The notes under the pieces: generated by a model | What the model was told of the DNA's origin: nothing | Databases searched by the model: none | What the model saw: only the letters and a program-made list of their open reading frames with translations | From: Deltaproteobacteria bacterium | GTDB lineage: Bacteria; Desulfobacterota; Desulfobaccia; Desulfobaccales; Desulfobaccaceae | Direction of reading: 5' to 3' | NCBI GenBank assembly: GCA_019309545.1 | Contig: JAFDGA010000012.1 | Span: 62,001-126,000 of the forward strand | DNA: 64,000 nucleotides | Made by a program: the position numbers and the translations under genes | Shown: positions 54,467 to 63,124 of the stretch, in pieces | Layout: each line of letters opens with the position of its first letter | Numbering within the stretch: position 1 is the stretch's first letter

Positions 54467-54517
54467 TTGTCCCGGGTTCCTCCCGGAGGAATTGAAGCTG
54501 GCTGAAGGGCTAAGACT

Positions 54518-54712
54518 TTAGCCGGAGGGACCCAGACGATGAAGATGTTGGTGCAGCTCCATAGCGAAATCAAAAGCGTCTTGACGGGACGTTTCGAACT
54601 GGATCTTTTCCCCGGTTTTGGGATAGATTAAGAATTCAACCACCGCCTCAGGCCGTTGTGCGACAGCAATCTCGCCTTCTGGTTTCAAAACCTTAAAAGT
54701 CCGATGGACCAT
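54518..54712 (-). CDS. Small hypothetical protein, 64 aa
   Basis: A perfect AAGGAGG lies seven bases before the ATG, so the gene is well supported. The product MVHRTFKVLKPEGEIAVAQ with later YPKTGEKIQFETSRQDAF looks like a small beta-rich domain followed by a helix (FAMELHQHLHRL). It is convergent with the zinc-binding gene. No family recognised. Confidence 0.65.
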   Translation of the reverse strand: MVHRTFKVLKPEGEIAVAQRPEAVVEFLIYPKTGEKIQFETSRQDAFDFAMELHQHLHRLGPSG

Positions 54713-54826
54713 GTTTTTGCCTCCTTAGCATCAGGGGAAGTTATCAGGTGCCTCAGATTCCTGACTCCGTAACCATCTTGCTCATACATTCATTTAAACC
54801 ATCAGCAGAAATAATTCAAACTTACA

Positions 54827-56731
54827 TTGTCTCAGCAGATGATATTCTACCCCAAAGATTATGACCTGATTGTGGTCGGCGCCGGACACGCCGGTTGCGA
54901 AGGGGCCTTGGCCGCGGCCCGGATGGGTCTCAAGGTGCTGATGTTTAACATCAATCTGGATACTATGGCCCAGATGGCCTGTAATCCGGCCATTGGCGGT
55001 CTGGCCAAGGGGCATCTGGTTAAAGAAATCGATGCCCTAGGTGGGGTCATGGGTTATCTGGCCGATCAGACCGGCATCCAGTTCCGCACCCTCAATCTTT
55101 CTAAAGGCCCGGCGGTGTGGGGGACCCGGGTTCAGTGTGACAAACAGGCCTATCGGCTGGCCATGAAGGCCTGTTTGGAGAAAAAGCATCGCATTGATCT
55201 CCGCGAGGCCATGGTGGATCAACTACTAGTGGAGGACGGCCAGGTAGTAGGGGTGGTCGAGTCCCTGGGCTTCTGTTATCGGGCCCGGGCCGTGCTTCTG
55301 ACCACCGGCACCTTTTTGAATGGTCTGATCCATATCGGTCCCACTCAGATTGCCGCGGGCCGTGCCGGCGAATTTGCTTCAACCCGTCTGGCCGCTAATT
55401 TACAGGCTCTGGGATTTCAGATGGGCCGGATGAAAACCGGCACCCCGCCGCGCTTGCGGGCCTCCAGCATCGATTTTACCGCGCTGGCCCGTCTGGAGGG
55501 CGCCGATCGGCCCCGGCCGTTCTCCTGGCAGACCAATTCCCTAGAGGTTGAGCAAGTTTCCTGTTATGTCACCCACACCACCGCCGAAACGCATCGCTGG
55601 GTACGGGATAATATCCAGCATTCTCCCCTCTACAGCGGGGTTATCAAAGGGGTGAGCGCCCGCTATTGCCCGTCGCTGGAAGATAAGGTGATGCGCTTTG
55701 CCGATAAGCCTTCTCATCAGGTCACCCTGGAACCAGAGGGCCGCGAAACCGAAGAAATTTATGCCAAGGGTCTGGGCAATTGCCTCCCGGTGGAAATCCA
55801 GTTGCAGCTGTTCCGCAGCGTCCCCGGTCTAGAAGCGGCGGAGGTCATGCGCCCCGCCTATGCCATCGAATACGATTTTGTGCAGCCCACCCAGCTCAAA
55901 CCCACCCTGGAGACCAAGGCGATTCGAGGGCTGTTCATGGCCGGACAGATCAACGGCACCTCGGGCTATGAGGAGGCCGCGGCCCAGGGACTGTGGGCCG
56001 GGGTCAATGCCGCCTGCCAAATCCAGGGCCGCCCGCCTTTTCTGCTGGATCGGTCCCAGGCCTACCTGGCGGTGTTGGTGGATGACCTGGTGACCAAAGG
56101 GACACGGGAACCGTATCGGATGTTCACCTCGCGGGCCGAATATCGCCTGCTGCTGCGAGAGGACAACGCCGATCTGCGGCTTACCGAAATCGGCTATGAA
56201 CTGGGGCTGGTGGATAAGCTGGCTCTGGAGGCCCTGCAAGAGAAAAAATGCCTGCTGGCCGAAGAAGAGGCCCGTCTGGCCGGGAAACGTCTTTATCCCT
56301 TGCCCCAGGTAAATTTGGCCTTGCAGGATCTAGGCACTACGCCGTTGCAAGAACCGACTCCCATTTTGAAACTGGTGAAACGCCCGGAGCTTAACCTGCC
56401 TGCCCTTTATCGTCTGGCCGGGGAAAATCCTGCGATCCCGGAGAAGGTAATCGAGCAGCTGGAGATCAAATACAAATATGAGGGCTATATCCGCCGCCAG
56501 ATGGAGGCGGTGCAGCAATTTGCCCGATTGGAACAAAAACGCCTCCCGGAAGACTTTGATTATGACGCGGTCCCCGGCCTTTCCAATGAGATCCGCCAAA
56601 AGCTCAAGGAGATCCAGCCCATTTCCCTGGGTCAGGCGGCCCGCATTTCCGGGGTCACCCCGGCGGCGCTCTCCATTTTGCTGGTCTATCTAAAACGCTG
56701 GCCGGAGCATAAACCCGCTGTCAAGTCGTGA
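54827..56731 (+). CDS. mnmG: tRNA uridine 5-carboxymethylaminomethyl modification enzyme
   Basis: FAD protein that with MnmE modifies U34. [19 protein letters not shown] is the FAD motif, LFNINLDT-like [20 protein letters not shown] and [14 protein letters not shown] are conserved, and the C-terminal helical domain ends near residue 634. The annotated start is TTG at 54827; ATG at 54839 ([10 protein letters not shown]) is equally likely and neither has a clear ribosome-binding site. mnmE is not in the window. Confidence 0.94.
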   Translation: MSQQMIFYPKDYDLIVVGAGHAGCEGALAAARMGLKVLMFNINLDTMAQMACNPAIGGLAKGHLVKEIDALGGVMGYLADQTGIQFRTLNLSKGPAVWGTRVQCDKQAYRLAMKACLEKKHRIDLREAMVDQLLVEDGQVVGVVESLGFCYRARAVLLTTGTFLNGLIHIGPTQIAAGRAGEFASTRLAANLQALGFQMGRMKTGTPPRLRASSIDFTALARLEGADRPRPFSWQTNSLEVEQVSCYVTHTTAETHRWVRDNIQHSPLYSGVIKGVSARYCPSLEDKVMRFADKPSHQVTLEPEGRETEEIYAKGLGNCLPVEIQLQLFRSVPGLEAAEVMRPAYAIEYDFVQPTQLKPTLETKAIRGLFMAGQINGTSGYEEAAAQGLWAGVNAACQIQGRPPFLLDRSQAYLAVLVDDLVTKGTREPYRMFTSRAEYRLLLREDNADLRLTEIGYELGLVDKLALEALQEKKCLLAEEEARLAGKRLYPLPQVNLALQDLGTTPLQEPTPILKLVKRPELNLPALYRLAGENPAIPEKVIEQLEIKYKYEGYIRRQMEAVQQFARLEQKRLPEDFDYDAVPGLSNEIRQKLKEIQPISLGQAARISGVTPAALSILLVYLKRWPEHKPAVKS

Positions 56732-56804
56732 CCGGACCAGAAGCGGGATCTTCTGGCAAGCTGATAAACACTCTATCCGGCTGGGAAGCTCAAAGTTAAA
56801 AAGG

Positions 56805-56833
56805 TTGCACAACGGCCTCGGCTCAGCTATCTT
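56805..56833 (+). promoter_or_regulatory. Possible promoter of rpe
   Basis: TTGCAC, 17 bases, TATCTT, about 40 bases before the rpe start codon. Moderate match. Confidence 0.35.
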
Positions 56834-56871
56834 AGCAGATCATATAGAATAGAAAGAAGGGGAACAACATC

Positions 56872-57573
56872 ATGGCCCTGATTGCGCCGTCGATCCTGTC
56901 GGCCGATTTTGCCCGCTTAGGAGAAGAAATTCAGGCCGTCACCGCGGCCGGAGCCGATCTGATCCACGTCGATGTGATGGATGGTCATTTTGTCCCCAAC
57001 ATCACCATCGGCCCGCCGGTGGTCCAAGCGTTGCGCAAGATCTGCAGCCTGCCGCTGGATGTCCATCTGATGATTGCCCAACCCGAGGGCTATATTGCGG
57101 ATTTTGCCGAGGCCGGGGCCAGAATCATTTCGGTGCACGTCGAAGCCTCTACCCATCTGCACCGCACTCTGACCGAAATCCGCCGCCTGGGTTGTCAGCC
57201 GGGGGTGGTGCTCAACCCGGCCACGCCTTTGGAGTACGTCACCTACGTGCTGGACGAAGTCGACTTGGTGCTGTTGATGACCGTCAATCCGGGGTTTGGC
57301 GGCCAGGATTTTATCCCCGCGGTGGTCCCTAAGATTGCCCAGTTACGCGAGCTCATTGACCGCCGTCATTTACCCATCCAGATCGAAGTTGATGGCGGTA
57401 TCAATGGCAAGACCATTGACCAGGTGGCCCAGGCCGGAACCGACATCTATGTCGCCGGCAGCGCCATTTTTGGCAAGACCGATTACTCTGAAGCGATCAC
57501 TGAGCTTAGGACCAAAATCGCCGCGGCTCAAAAAGAGAAAGCCGAAACCGGGCGGGATTGTGGCGATAAATAG
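56872..57573 (+). CDS. rpe: Ribulose-phosphate 3-epimerase
   Basis: Pentose phosphate pathway epimerase, a TIM barrel. [49 protein letters not shown] and [10 protein letters not shown] hold the metal and phosphate sites. 233 residues with a slightly long polar C-terminal tail. AAGGGG precedes the ATG. pcm follows 53 bases later. Confidence 0.95.
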   Translation: MALIAPSILSADFARLGEEIQAVTAAGADLIHVDVMDGHFVPNITIGPPVVQALRKICSLPLDVHLMIAQPEGYIADFAEAGARIISVHVEASTHLHRTLTEIRRLGCQPGVVLNPATPLEYVTYVLDEVDLVLLMTVNPGFGGQDFIPAVVPKIAQLRELIDRRHLPIQIEVDGGINGKTIDQVAQAGTDIYVAGSAIFGKTDYSEAITELRTKIAAAQKEKAETGRDCGDK

Positions 57574-57626
57574 CTAACCTGAACCAACCAAAAGTTTGCT
57601 GAAGCCTTAGGGAGGCAACGCCATTA

Positions 57627-58361
57627 ATGGCTGCAAAGTTTAGCACCACAAGTGCAGTCCTGGTTATCCTGGTCCTGGCGGCCGGTTTGTTGGTGGGTAG
57701 CAATGCCATCATGGCGGTTGATTCCTACCCAGAGGCGCGACAGCGGATGGTGGAGCGAGATCTGCGGGGCCGGGATATTACCGACCCTCGGGTGCTGGCG
57801 GCCATGACCCGGGTGCCGCGGCATCTGTTTGTCGACCCCAGCATGGCTCCCGAGGCCTATGGTGATTTTCCTTTGCCCATCCCCGCCGGGCAGACGATCT
57901 CACAGCCCTATGTCGTGGCCCTGATGACCCAGTGGGCCGCAATCCAGCCGGGCCAGAAGGTGCTGGAAGTGGGCACCGGCTCCGGTTATCAGGCCGCGGT
58001 TTTGGCCTGTTTGACAGAACAGGTTTATAGCATCGAATTGATCCCAGAGTTAGCCCAGACCGCCGCCGCCCGATTGGCCAAATTAGGTTATTCCCAGGTC
58101 AAAGTCAAAAGTGGCGACGGCTACCTGGGCTGGCCGGAATATGCCCCCTTTGATGCCATTCTGGTAACTGCCGCGGCTCCGGAAGTGCCCCCCGCCCTGA
58201 AGGCCCAGCTCCAGGAAGGGGGGCGGCTGATCATTCCCCTCAAAACCTTTGGCGGCTTCCAGATCTTAACCCGCCTTACCAAACACGGGGACCGCTTCAC
58301 AACCGAACGCATCTGTCCGGTCAGTTTTGTGCCGCTGGTAAATCCACAAATAGCCCGATAG
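57627..58361 (+). CDS. pcm: Protein-L-isoaspartate O-methyltransferase with N-terminal export signal
   Basis: Repairs isoaspartyl residues with S-adenosylmethionine. The catalytic body has MVERDLRGRDITDPRVL, PRHLFVD, IPAGQTISQPYVVALM, VLEVGTGSGYQAAVLA and ILVTAAAPEVPPAL. Unusually, the first 30 residues form a hydrophobic signal or anchor (TSAVLVILVLAAGLLVG, then SNAIMAVD). AGGGAGG supports the start at 57627, though spacing is long; the Met of MVERDL would give a cytosolic form without a good ribosome-binding site. If exported, access to the methyl donor is unexplained. Confidence 0.88.
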   Translation: MAAKFSTTSAVLVILVLAAGLLVGSNAIMAVDSYPEARQRMVERDLRGRDITDPRVLAAMTRVPRHLFVDPSMAPEAYGDFPLPIPAGQTISQPYVVALMTQWAAIQPGQKVLEVGTGSGYQAAVLACLTEQVYSIELIPELAQTAAARLAKLGYSQVKVKSGDGYLGWPEYAPFDAILVTAAAPEVPPALKAQLQEGGRLIIPLKTFGGFQILTRLTKHGDRFTTERICPVSFVPLVNPQIAR

Positions 58362-58410
58362 CAATTGGGGGGAATTGCCATACCCCTACCCCTTTGGCCA
58401 AACCCTTAAA

Positions 58411-58448
58411 GGGGGTTGGGAGGGGGAGCTTGAGGGGAGGGCGGGGGG
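58411..58448 (+). other. G-run tract with quadruplex potential
   Basis: Six runs of three or more G (GGGGG, GGG, GGGGG, GGGG, GGG, GGGGGG) with loops of 2, 1, 7, 1 and 1 bases. A G/C hairpin (GGGGGGCC-GGC-GGTCCCCC, 58443-58461) overlaps the end. Lies between the convergent pcm and panE genes. Confidence 0.6.
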
Positions 58449-58515
58449 CCGGCGGTCCCCCTGGTCTTACCCGGATACTAATCTTTTTAAAGGCTTGGAA
58501 ATAACATTTAGCTCA

Positions 58516-59454
58516 TTACTCTGGCGAGGGCCGATACGATTTTTCCAGGGCCCGGATGAGGTGGCTAAGGGTGGTATTAACCGGGGTGGGCACCCCTAAT
58601 TGCTGGCCCAAAGCGACGATTTGGCCATTCAAGGCCTCGATTTCCGTTGGGCGCTGGGCCAGCACATCCTGTAACATGGAGGAGCGGTTGCGGGCGGTGG
58701 CCTGGCAGACCTGGCGGACTAGATTCAAGGGGTCCGGGCTGATGGCAATGCCCGTGGCCTGGGCTACTGCCTGGGCTTCTTGAACCGCGGCCCGGGCTAC
58801 CTGCCAGGCCTCGGGGACTTTCAACAACCCCCCATTGAGCAGCCGGGTGAGGGCGGTTAAGGGGTTGACCCCGACGTTGACCAAAAGCTTATCCCAGATT
58901 ACTGCGATAATGTCCGCGGCACTCTGACAATCGAATCCGGCGGCCTGGAACCGGGACACCCACTCTGCTAATTGGTCTTGACGGACCTGGGAGCCGGGCG
59001 GAATGCCCAGAATGGTTTTCCCTGGTCCGGCATGCCGGGCTTGCCCCCAGTCCAACAAGGTCACCCCGTGCATGATTACTCCGGCCAGCAAGTGTTCCGG
59101 GCCGACCACCGCGGCTATCTGCTCCAGATTGCCGATACCGTTTTGCAGGGTCAGGGCCAGTCCGCCCTCGGCCATTAAAGGGGGCAAGCTCTGGGCGGCA
59201 CGCCTGGTCTGGTGCGCCTTGACACTCATAATGGCCAGATCGCAGGGACCGATAATGCCGGCCTGGCAGGTACAGTTGACTGGAATGTGTTCTACCTGGC
59301 CATCCAGGGTGATGAACCTGATACCCCGGTTCTGGAGAAAGGCGGCCCGGTCCGGACGGTAGTCTACTAGCCATATTACCGCAGCCACTTTCTGTAACCG
59401 GGCTACCAACAGGCAGCCCAGGGCACCTGGCCCGATGATAGCAATTTTCACCAT
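58516..59454 (-). CDS. panE: 2-dehydropantoate 2-reductase
   Basis: NADPH-dependent step of pantothenate synthesis. I start at MVKIAIIGPGALGCLLVARL (59454), which follows GGAGACG; the open frame upstream has no support. Other motifs: LALTLQNGIGNLEQI, DKLLVNVGVNPLTAL with the catalytic Lys, and the C-terminal SSMLQDVLAQRPTEIEALNG. 312 residues, normal. Confidence 0.92.
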   Translation of the reverse strand: MVKIAIIGPGALGCLLVARLQKVAAVIWLVDYRPDRAAFLQNRGIRFITLDGQVEHIPVNCTCQAGIIGPCDLAIMSVKAHQTRRAAQSLPPLMAEGGLALTLQNGIGNLEQIAAVVGPEHLLAGVIMHGVTLLDWGQARHAGPGKTILGIPPGSQVRQDQLAEWVSRFQAAGFDCQSAADIIAVIWDKLLVNVGVNPLTALTRLLNGGLLKVPEAWQVARAAVQEAQAVAQATGIAISPDPLNLVRQVCQATARNRSSMLQDVLAQRPTEIEALNGQIVALGQQLGVPTPVNTTLSHLIRALEKSYRPSPE

Positions 59455-59669
59455 CGTCTCCGCAGGGGTAGCTGCATGGTACGTAACCCAAATCCCTCCC
59501 TCCGTCAAGTTCCAAACCCATGATCAGGGACGGTTTTGCCAAAAAAGTCTAGACATTATGAGCAATGGGGGCCCAACCCTAGTGGTATTCTATTCAGTCT
59601 AATTGCCTTTGTTCACAAGTTTATTAGTTTTATGTTAAAATTACTGCAAAGCTCAAGAAGAGGATAACC

Positions 59670-60353
59670 ATGCTCAGGCAATTTGACAGAGAGCTGGCGG
59701 ATTTAAAGATGAATCTGCTGCGTATGGCCGATGCCGCTGAGCAAGCCGTACAGAACAGTATTATTTCTGTGCTGAACCGCGATTCCGAGTTGGCCAAAGA
59801 AGTCATTATTGGCGACTTAGCCATAAATGACATGGAACTCGAAATTGACGAGCAGTGTCTGAAACTGCTGGCGCTGCGTCAGCCGCTGGCCACGGATCTG
59901 CGATTTATCACTGCCTCGATGCGGATTAACGCCGAGTTAGAGCGCATCGGCGACCAGGCGGTGAATATCGCGGAACGGGCCCTGGAGCTTAACCAGCGGC
60001 CTCCCTTAAACCTACCCATCGACTTGAAGGCCATGGCTGATATTGCCCTGAATATGGTCCGCAACAGTATCGAGGCCTTTATCCGCCAGGACCCCACGAT
60101 GGCCGTCCAGGTCTGTCAACGGGACGTTGACGTTGACACTTTGGATGACGAATATATCCAAAAATTATTAGATTTTATGCTCAAAGATACCCCGGCCGTG
60201 GGGCGTTCGGTCCATTATATTATTATTATCCGAAATATTGAACGGATTGCTGATCTGGCCACCAACGTTGCCGAGGACATCGTCTTTTTTGTGGAAGGCA
60301 AGGTAATCAAACACCGCTGCGAGGATGGGATACTCAGCGCCCGATGTATCTGA
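59670..60353 (+). CDS. phoU: Phosphate-uptake regulator
   Basis: Two three-helix bundles that dampen Pho signalling. MLRQFDRELADLKMNLLRMA opens the first; ATDLRFITASMRINAELERIGD and VHYIIIIRNIERIADLATNVAED are the two metal-binding E/DxxxD repeats. 227 residues. No pst genes adjoin. The upstream AT-rich region shows no confident Pho box. Convergent with dnaA, five bases apart. Confidence 0.93.
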   Translation: MLRQFDRELADLKMNLLRMADAAEQAVQNSIISVLNRDSELAKEVIIGDLAINDMELEIDEQCLKLLALRQPLATDLRFITASMRINAELERIGDQAVNIAERALELNQRPPLNLPIDLKAMADIALNMVRNSIEAFIRQDPTMAVQVCQRDVDVDTLDDEYIQKLLDFMLKDTPAVGRSVHYIIIIRNIERIADLATNVAEDIVFFVEGKVIKHRCEDGILSARCI

Positions 60354-60358
60354 GGGCT

Positions 60359-61723
60359 TCAGCGCTCCAAGTTCGAGAGACGGCAAGCGGTAGCGGGGTT
60401 TTGCAGCTTTTGCTCCAAAAATTTCAATTCCTGCCCTAAAGCCGGGGAAATTTTCAGTTCCCGCTCTACCTTATCCAGAGCGTGCAGGATGGTCGAGTGG
60501 GTGCGCCGGAAGGCTCGGGCCAACTCCTTAAGTGTCTTTTGAGTATAATGGCGACAGAGATAAATGGCCAGATTCCGCGACCGTACCAGCTTTTTTTTGC
60601 GCGACCGACCGGTTAACTCCTCCAGACTGATCTGATAGACCTTACAGGTAAGTCTCTGAATGGCCTCCATACTCAAGCTGTCAGTGGTCACCCGGAAGTT
60701 GTGTAACACCTCCTCAGCCAACCCTATCGTTATCGGGGCGGAAAGCAGAGACGATTTGACCACCAGGCTGTCCAAAGCACTCTCCATCTGGCGGACGTCT
60801 TGAGTCACATAGGTGGCCAGACATTCCAATACCTGACGACTGATCCGAATTCCCCGATCATCAGACTTTTTGGCTAGTATTTTGACCCGGGTATCAAAAT
60901 CGGGAGGCTCGATCGGGGTGATCACCCCCGCACTAAGCCGGGAGCACAGCTCTTTTTTGAGGCCGGGAATTTCGGTCGGAACGTAACTGCTGGTAAAAAC
61001 AAGTTTTTTCTGTTGATCGGCCAAGCAGTCCAAAGTATAGCACAATTCACTCTGAATTTTTTCCTTGCCGCTTAAAAAATGCACATCCTCGAGCAGTAAG
61101 ATATCGGTTTGGCGCCGGAATTTTTCCTTAAAGCGCTCTATCTGCCCCTGTTTCAGGGCCAGCACCATTTCATTGGCAAAATCCTCGGCGGTCAGATAAA
61201 AGACCCGATGGTCAGGGCCTTGGGCGTATATATGGTTACCTACTGCTTGGGACAGGTGGCTTTTCCCCAAGCCGGGCAAGGAGGTCAGAAACAGGGTCCG
61301 CCCATATACCGTGTCATTTCGGGCCAGAGCCTGTGAGGCCTGAAAGGCAAACCGGTTGGAGGCACCGACGACAAAATGTTCAAAAGTAAAGCTTTGATTC
61401 AGCCCGCGTGCGGGAATCGGTGAGGGCTTTACCCCAGGCAGCACTGGCTGCCGCTGCAGCGGGGTCGAAAGCTTGCGGGGTGAGGGGTGTAACACTCGCA
61501 GATCAAAAGGGAAACCCTTACCTAAGACCTGTTGCACCTCTTCTCGGATCAGCTCCAGGTAATAGGCGCGTACCCAGTGCAAAGTAAAGGCATTTGGACA
61601 TCCCAGCACTAATTCACCCTGGGAACCACGGCTGGCTTGCAGTGGTTCAATCCACAGTTTGAATCCTGAGGCTGGGAGCCGGCTTTTCAGCCTATGCTTG
61701 ATATCAATCCAAGCAGGCTCCAT
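60359..61723 (-). CDS. dnaA: DnaA-family replication initiator, divergent
   Basis: 454 residues with all DnaA domains: N-terminal helical domain, a linker at about 80-110, AAA+ core with LTSLPGLGKSHLSQA (Walker A, Ser instead of Thr), LLLEDVHFLSGKEK (Walker B), TSSYVPTEIPGLKKEL and SRLSAG, then a DNA-binding domain ending FRRTHSTILHALDKVE. Usual DnaA has FGGRDHTTVLHA there; this is one residue shorter and lacks GGRD. It may be a second DnaA or the lineage's own form. No dnaN, recF or clear DnaA boxes are near. Confidence 0.85.
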   Translation of the reverse strand: MEPAWIDIKHRLKSRLPASGFKLWIEPLQASRGSQGELVLGCPNAFTLHWVRAYYLELIREEVQQVLGKGFPFDLRVLHPSPRKLSTPLQRQPVLPGVKPSPIPARGLNQSFTFEHFVVGASNRFAFQASQALARNDTVYGRTLFLTSLPGLGKSHLSQAVGNHIYAQGPDHRVFYLTAEDFANEMVLALKQGQIERFKEKFRRQTDILLLEDVHFLSGKEKIQSELCYTLDCLADQQKKLVFTSSYVPTEIPGLKKELCSRLSAGVITPIEPPDFDTRVKILAKKSDDRGIRISRQVLECLATYVTQDVRQMESALDSLVVKSSLLSAPITIGLAEEVLHNFRVTTDSLSMEAIQRLTCKVYQISLEELTGRSRKKKLVRSRNLAIYLCRHYTQKTLKELARAFRRTHSTILHALDKVERELKISPALGQELKFLEQKLQNPATACRLSNLER

Positions 61724-62049
61724 TCCCTTATCCTGATTTTTTGGAGAGGTAGGTCGAAGTTGTTAGATTTAAAAATTATGGACGGAAAATTATCCGAGAC
61801 GCGGGCGGTTGTCAAAGCCGCTGTCCCGGAAATAACAATTAGCTCCGGAAGGAATTACTCAATCCCGAGGGGCCGGAAACATAAGAGTCCAAGGGCACAA
61901 GCCTGGCTCCCTGCGGGAAAACATTTTTCTAATACGCTTCAAACATCGGCCTTACACCGACAGAGGTAAGACTCACGAAATTGCCTCTTAGATCTCGCCT
62001 TTCCTCATTTTTTTTCCTGTTTCCATAGCTAATGGAAAAATTCCCTGGC

Positions 62050-62072
62050 AAAAATCGCCATTGTGGTGATTT
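62050..62072. repeat. Inverted repeat AAAATCGCCA-TTG-TGGTGATTTT
   Basis: Ten-base arms pair completely if one G-T pair is allowed, with a three-base loop. It lies about 330 bases upstream of the dnaA start. Confidence 0.6.
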
Positions 62073-62084
62073 TGAACCAAAAAT

Positions 62085-62105
62085 TCCAAAAAAAATTTTT
62101 TTGGA
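62085..62105. repeat. Inverted repeat TCCAAAAAAA-A-TTTTTTTGGA
   Basis: A perfect 10-base inverted repeat with a single central base, made of an A-tract running into a T-tract; such tracts bend or melt easily. It follows the previous repeat by 13 bases. Confidence 0.7.
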
Positions 62106-62294
62106 CCAGGAACCGGAAAGCTGATCTAAATTGAAGGCAAAATAACCGGAAACAAATCTCCCCCAACTCAAGGATCTTTCCATCAGAGTAGAGAATCATT
62201 TCAGCAGCTGGAAAAGTATAGATCTATTTACCCCTCCCGGTCTCCCCTTCCACACCCTTCCGTCCGGGGGCTGGGAGCCGCCCAGCATCGGCGA

Positions 62295-62480
62295 TTACTC
62301 CCGCACCCGGACTGCGGCCCTGGATATAACGTCATCCCCTGATTCGCCAGCGACCACGCCATATGGGTGCCGGCCATAGAGGGTGTATAATCTTTGCACC
62401 AAGGCCTGGCGTTCTTTCAACGGCATAGTTAGATAGAAATCACTCAGAATCAAGGTGGCAATGATATATTTGAGGTCCAT
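62295..62480 (-). CDS. Small hypothetical protein, 61 aa
   Basis: ATG at 62480 is preceded by AGGGGGGG at a normal distance. The product begins MDLKYIIATLILSDFYLTMP, continues with a helix (KERQALVQRLYTLYG) and ends with a polar tail. No family recognised. It stands alone in a gene-poor stretch between dnaA and thrS. Confidence 0.55.
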   Translation of the reverse strand: MDLKYIIATLILSDFYLTMPLKERQALVQRLYTLYGRHPYGVVAGESGDDVISRAAVRVRE

Positions 62481-63124
62481 TTTGTCCCCCCCTCGTGCAA
62501 TCGATCCCCCTGACGTGATTTACTTTCTGCAAAAACCATGCCTTTTTTAGGGGCAAATTTTTGGGGAGATAAAAAGAATCTTTCCGACAAGTTTAGAGCC
62601 CTCGTCAATTATAGCTATTGTCATAAAATGGAAGGGGAGAAAAAATTAACCCCCAGCCTCAGGCGAGAGTTGGTTTTTAACTCTGGGTGTCAATTATTCC
62701 ACCGGGGAGACATTTCTATTTTGAGCTTTTGAGCCGGTAATGGTGAAACAATCGGCTTCAGGAATAATAAAATCTCTTGACAGGAAGCGGTAGTTATGCG
62801 AAATTTTGGTCGACCATCAAGACTTGAATGGGCCGGACCCTGGCAGTTCGGCAGGGTGTTTAAAACGCAGAATTTGAATCCAGTAAGGCAGCAGATAAAC
62901 AGTATGTAACCGGGATAAGCATCTGGAGTAATCCGCCGTGGTTACTGGGGATGCTTTTTTTGTGGTAACTGTCTCGGGGGCAGCCCTCTGTTATCAGGAG
63001 AGTGAAGCTAAAGGACTAACGGCAGGCCGAGGCTCGGATATATCTATCTCTTTGAAACATAACTACATGTTTTTACCGCAAATTAATAGCTGACCGCCTG
63101 AAATTTACTTCTTATGAGATTACT
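62481..63124. other. 644-base spacer upstream of thrS
   Basis: Contains an open frame of 64 codons (62538-62732) with no ribosome-binding site, a TTGACA at 62777, a perfect palindrome TGGTCGACCA near 62807, a hairpin (ACCCTG/CAGGGT, 62836-62856) and the terminator listed next. It probably holds an untranslated RNA or the thrS leader. Confidence 0.5.
62917..62961 (+). terminator. Terminator-like hairpin upstream of thrS
   Basis: AAGCATC and AGTAA pair with TTACT and GATGCTT across a three-base internal loop, followed by a run of seven T (62955-62961). No protein gene ends before it, so it closes a small RNA or acts as an attenuator 160 bases ahead of thrS. Confidence 0.65.

Larger units (their letters stand above)
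61724..62294. other. 571-base spacer upstream of dnaA, palindrome-rich
   Basis: AT-rich with long pyrimidine and A/T tracts. It holds two clear inverted repeats, listed separately. The best DnaA-box-like sequences match only six of nine bases, so it is not called an origin. No open frame with a ribosome-binding site apart from short chance ones. Confidence 0.5.

Noticed and set aside
61724-62294. Chromosomal origin with DnaA boxes
   Set aside because: The best nonamers match TTATCCACA in only six of nine positions and dnaN/recF/gyrB are absent, so oriC cannot be claimed.
62538-62732. 64-codon open frame before thrS
   Set aside because: No ribosome-binding site and unremarkable composition; likely chance in AT-rich DNA.
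62777-63124. T-box leader for thrS
   Set aside because: AGGGTG occurs once, but the conserved AGGGTGGnACCGCG sequence and an antiterminator with it are absent.
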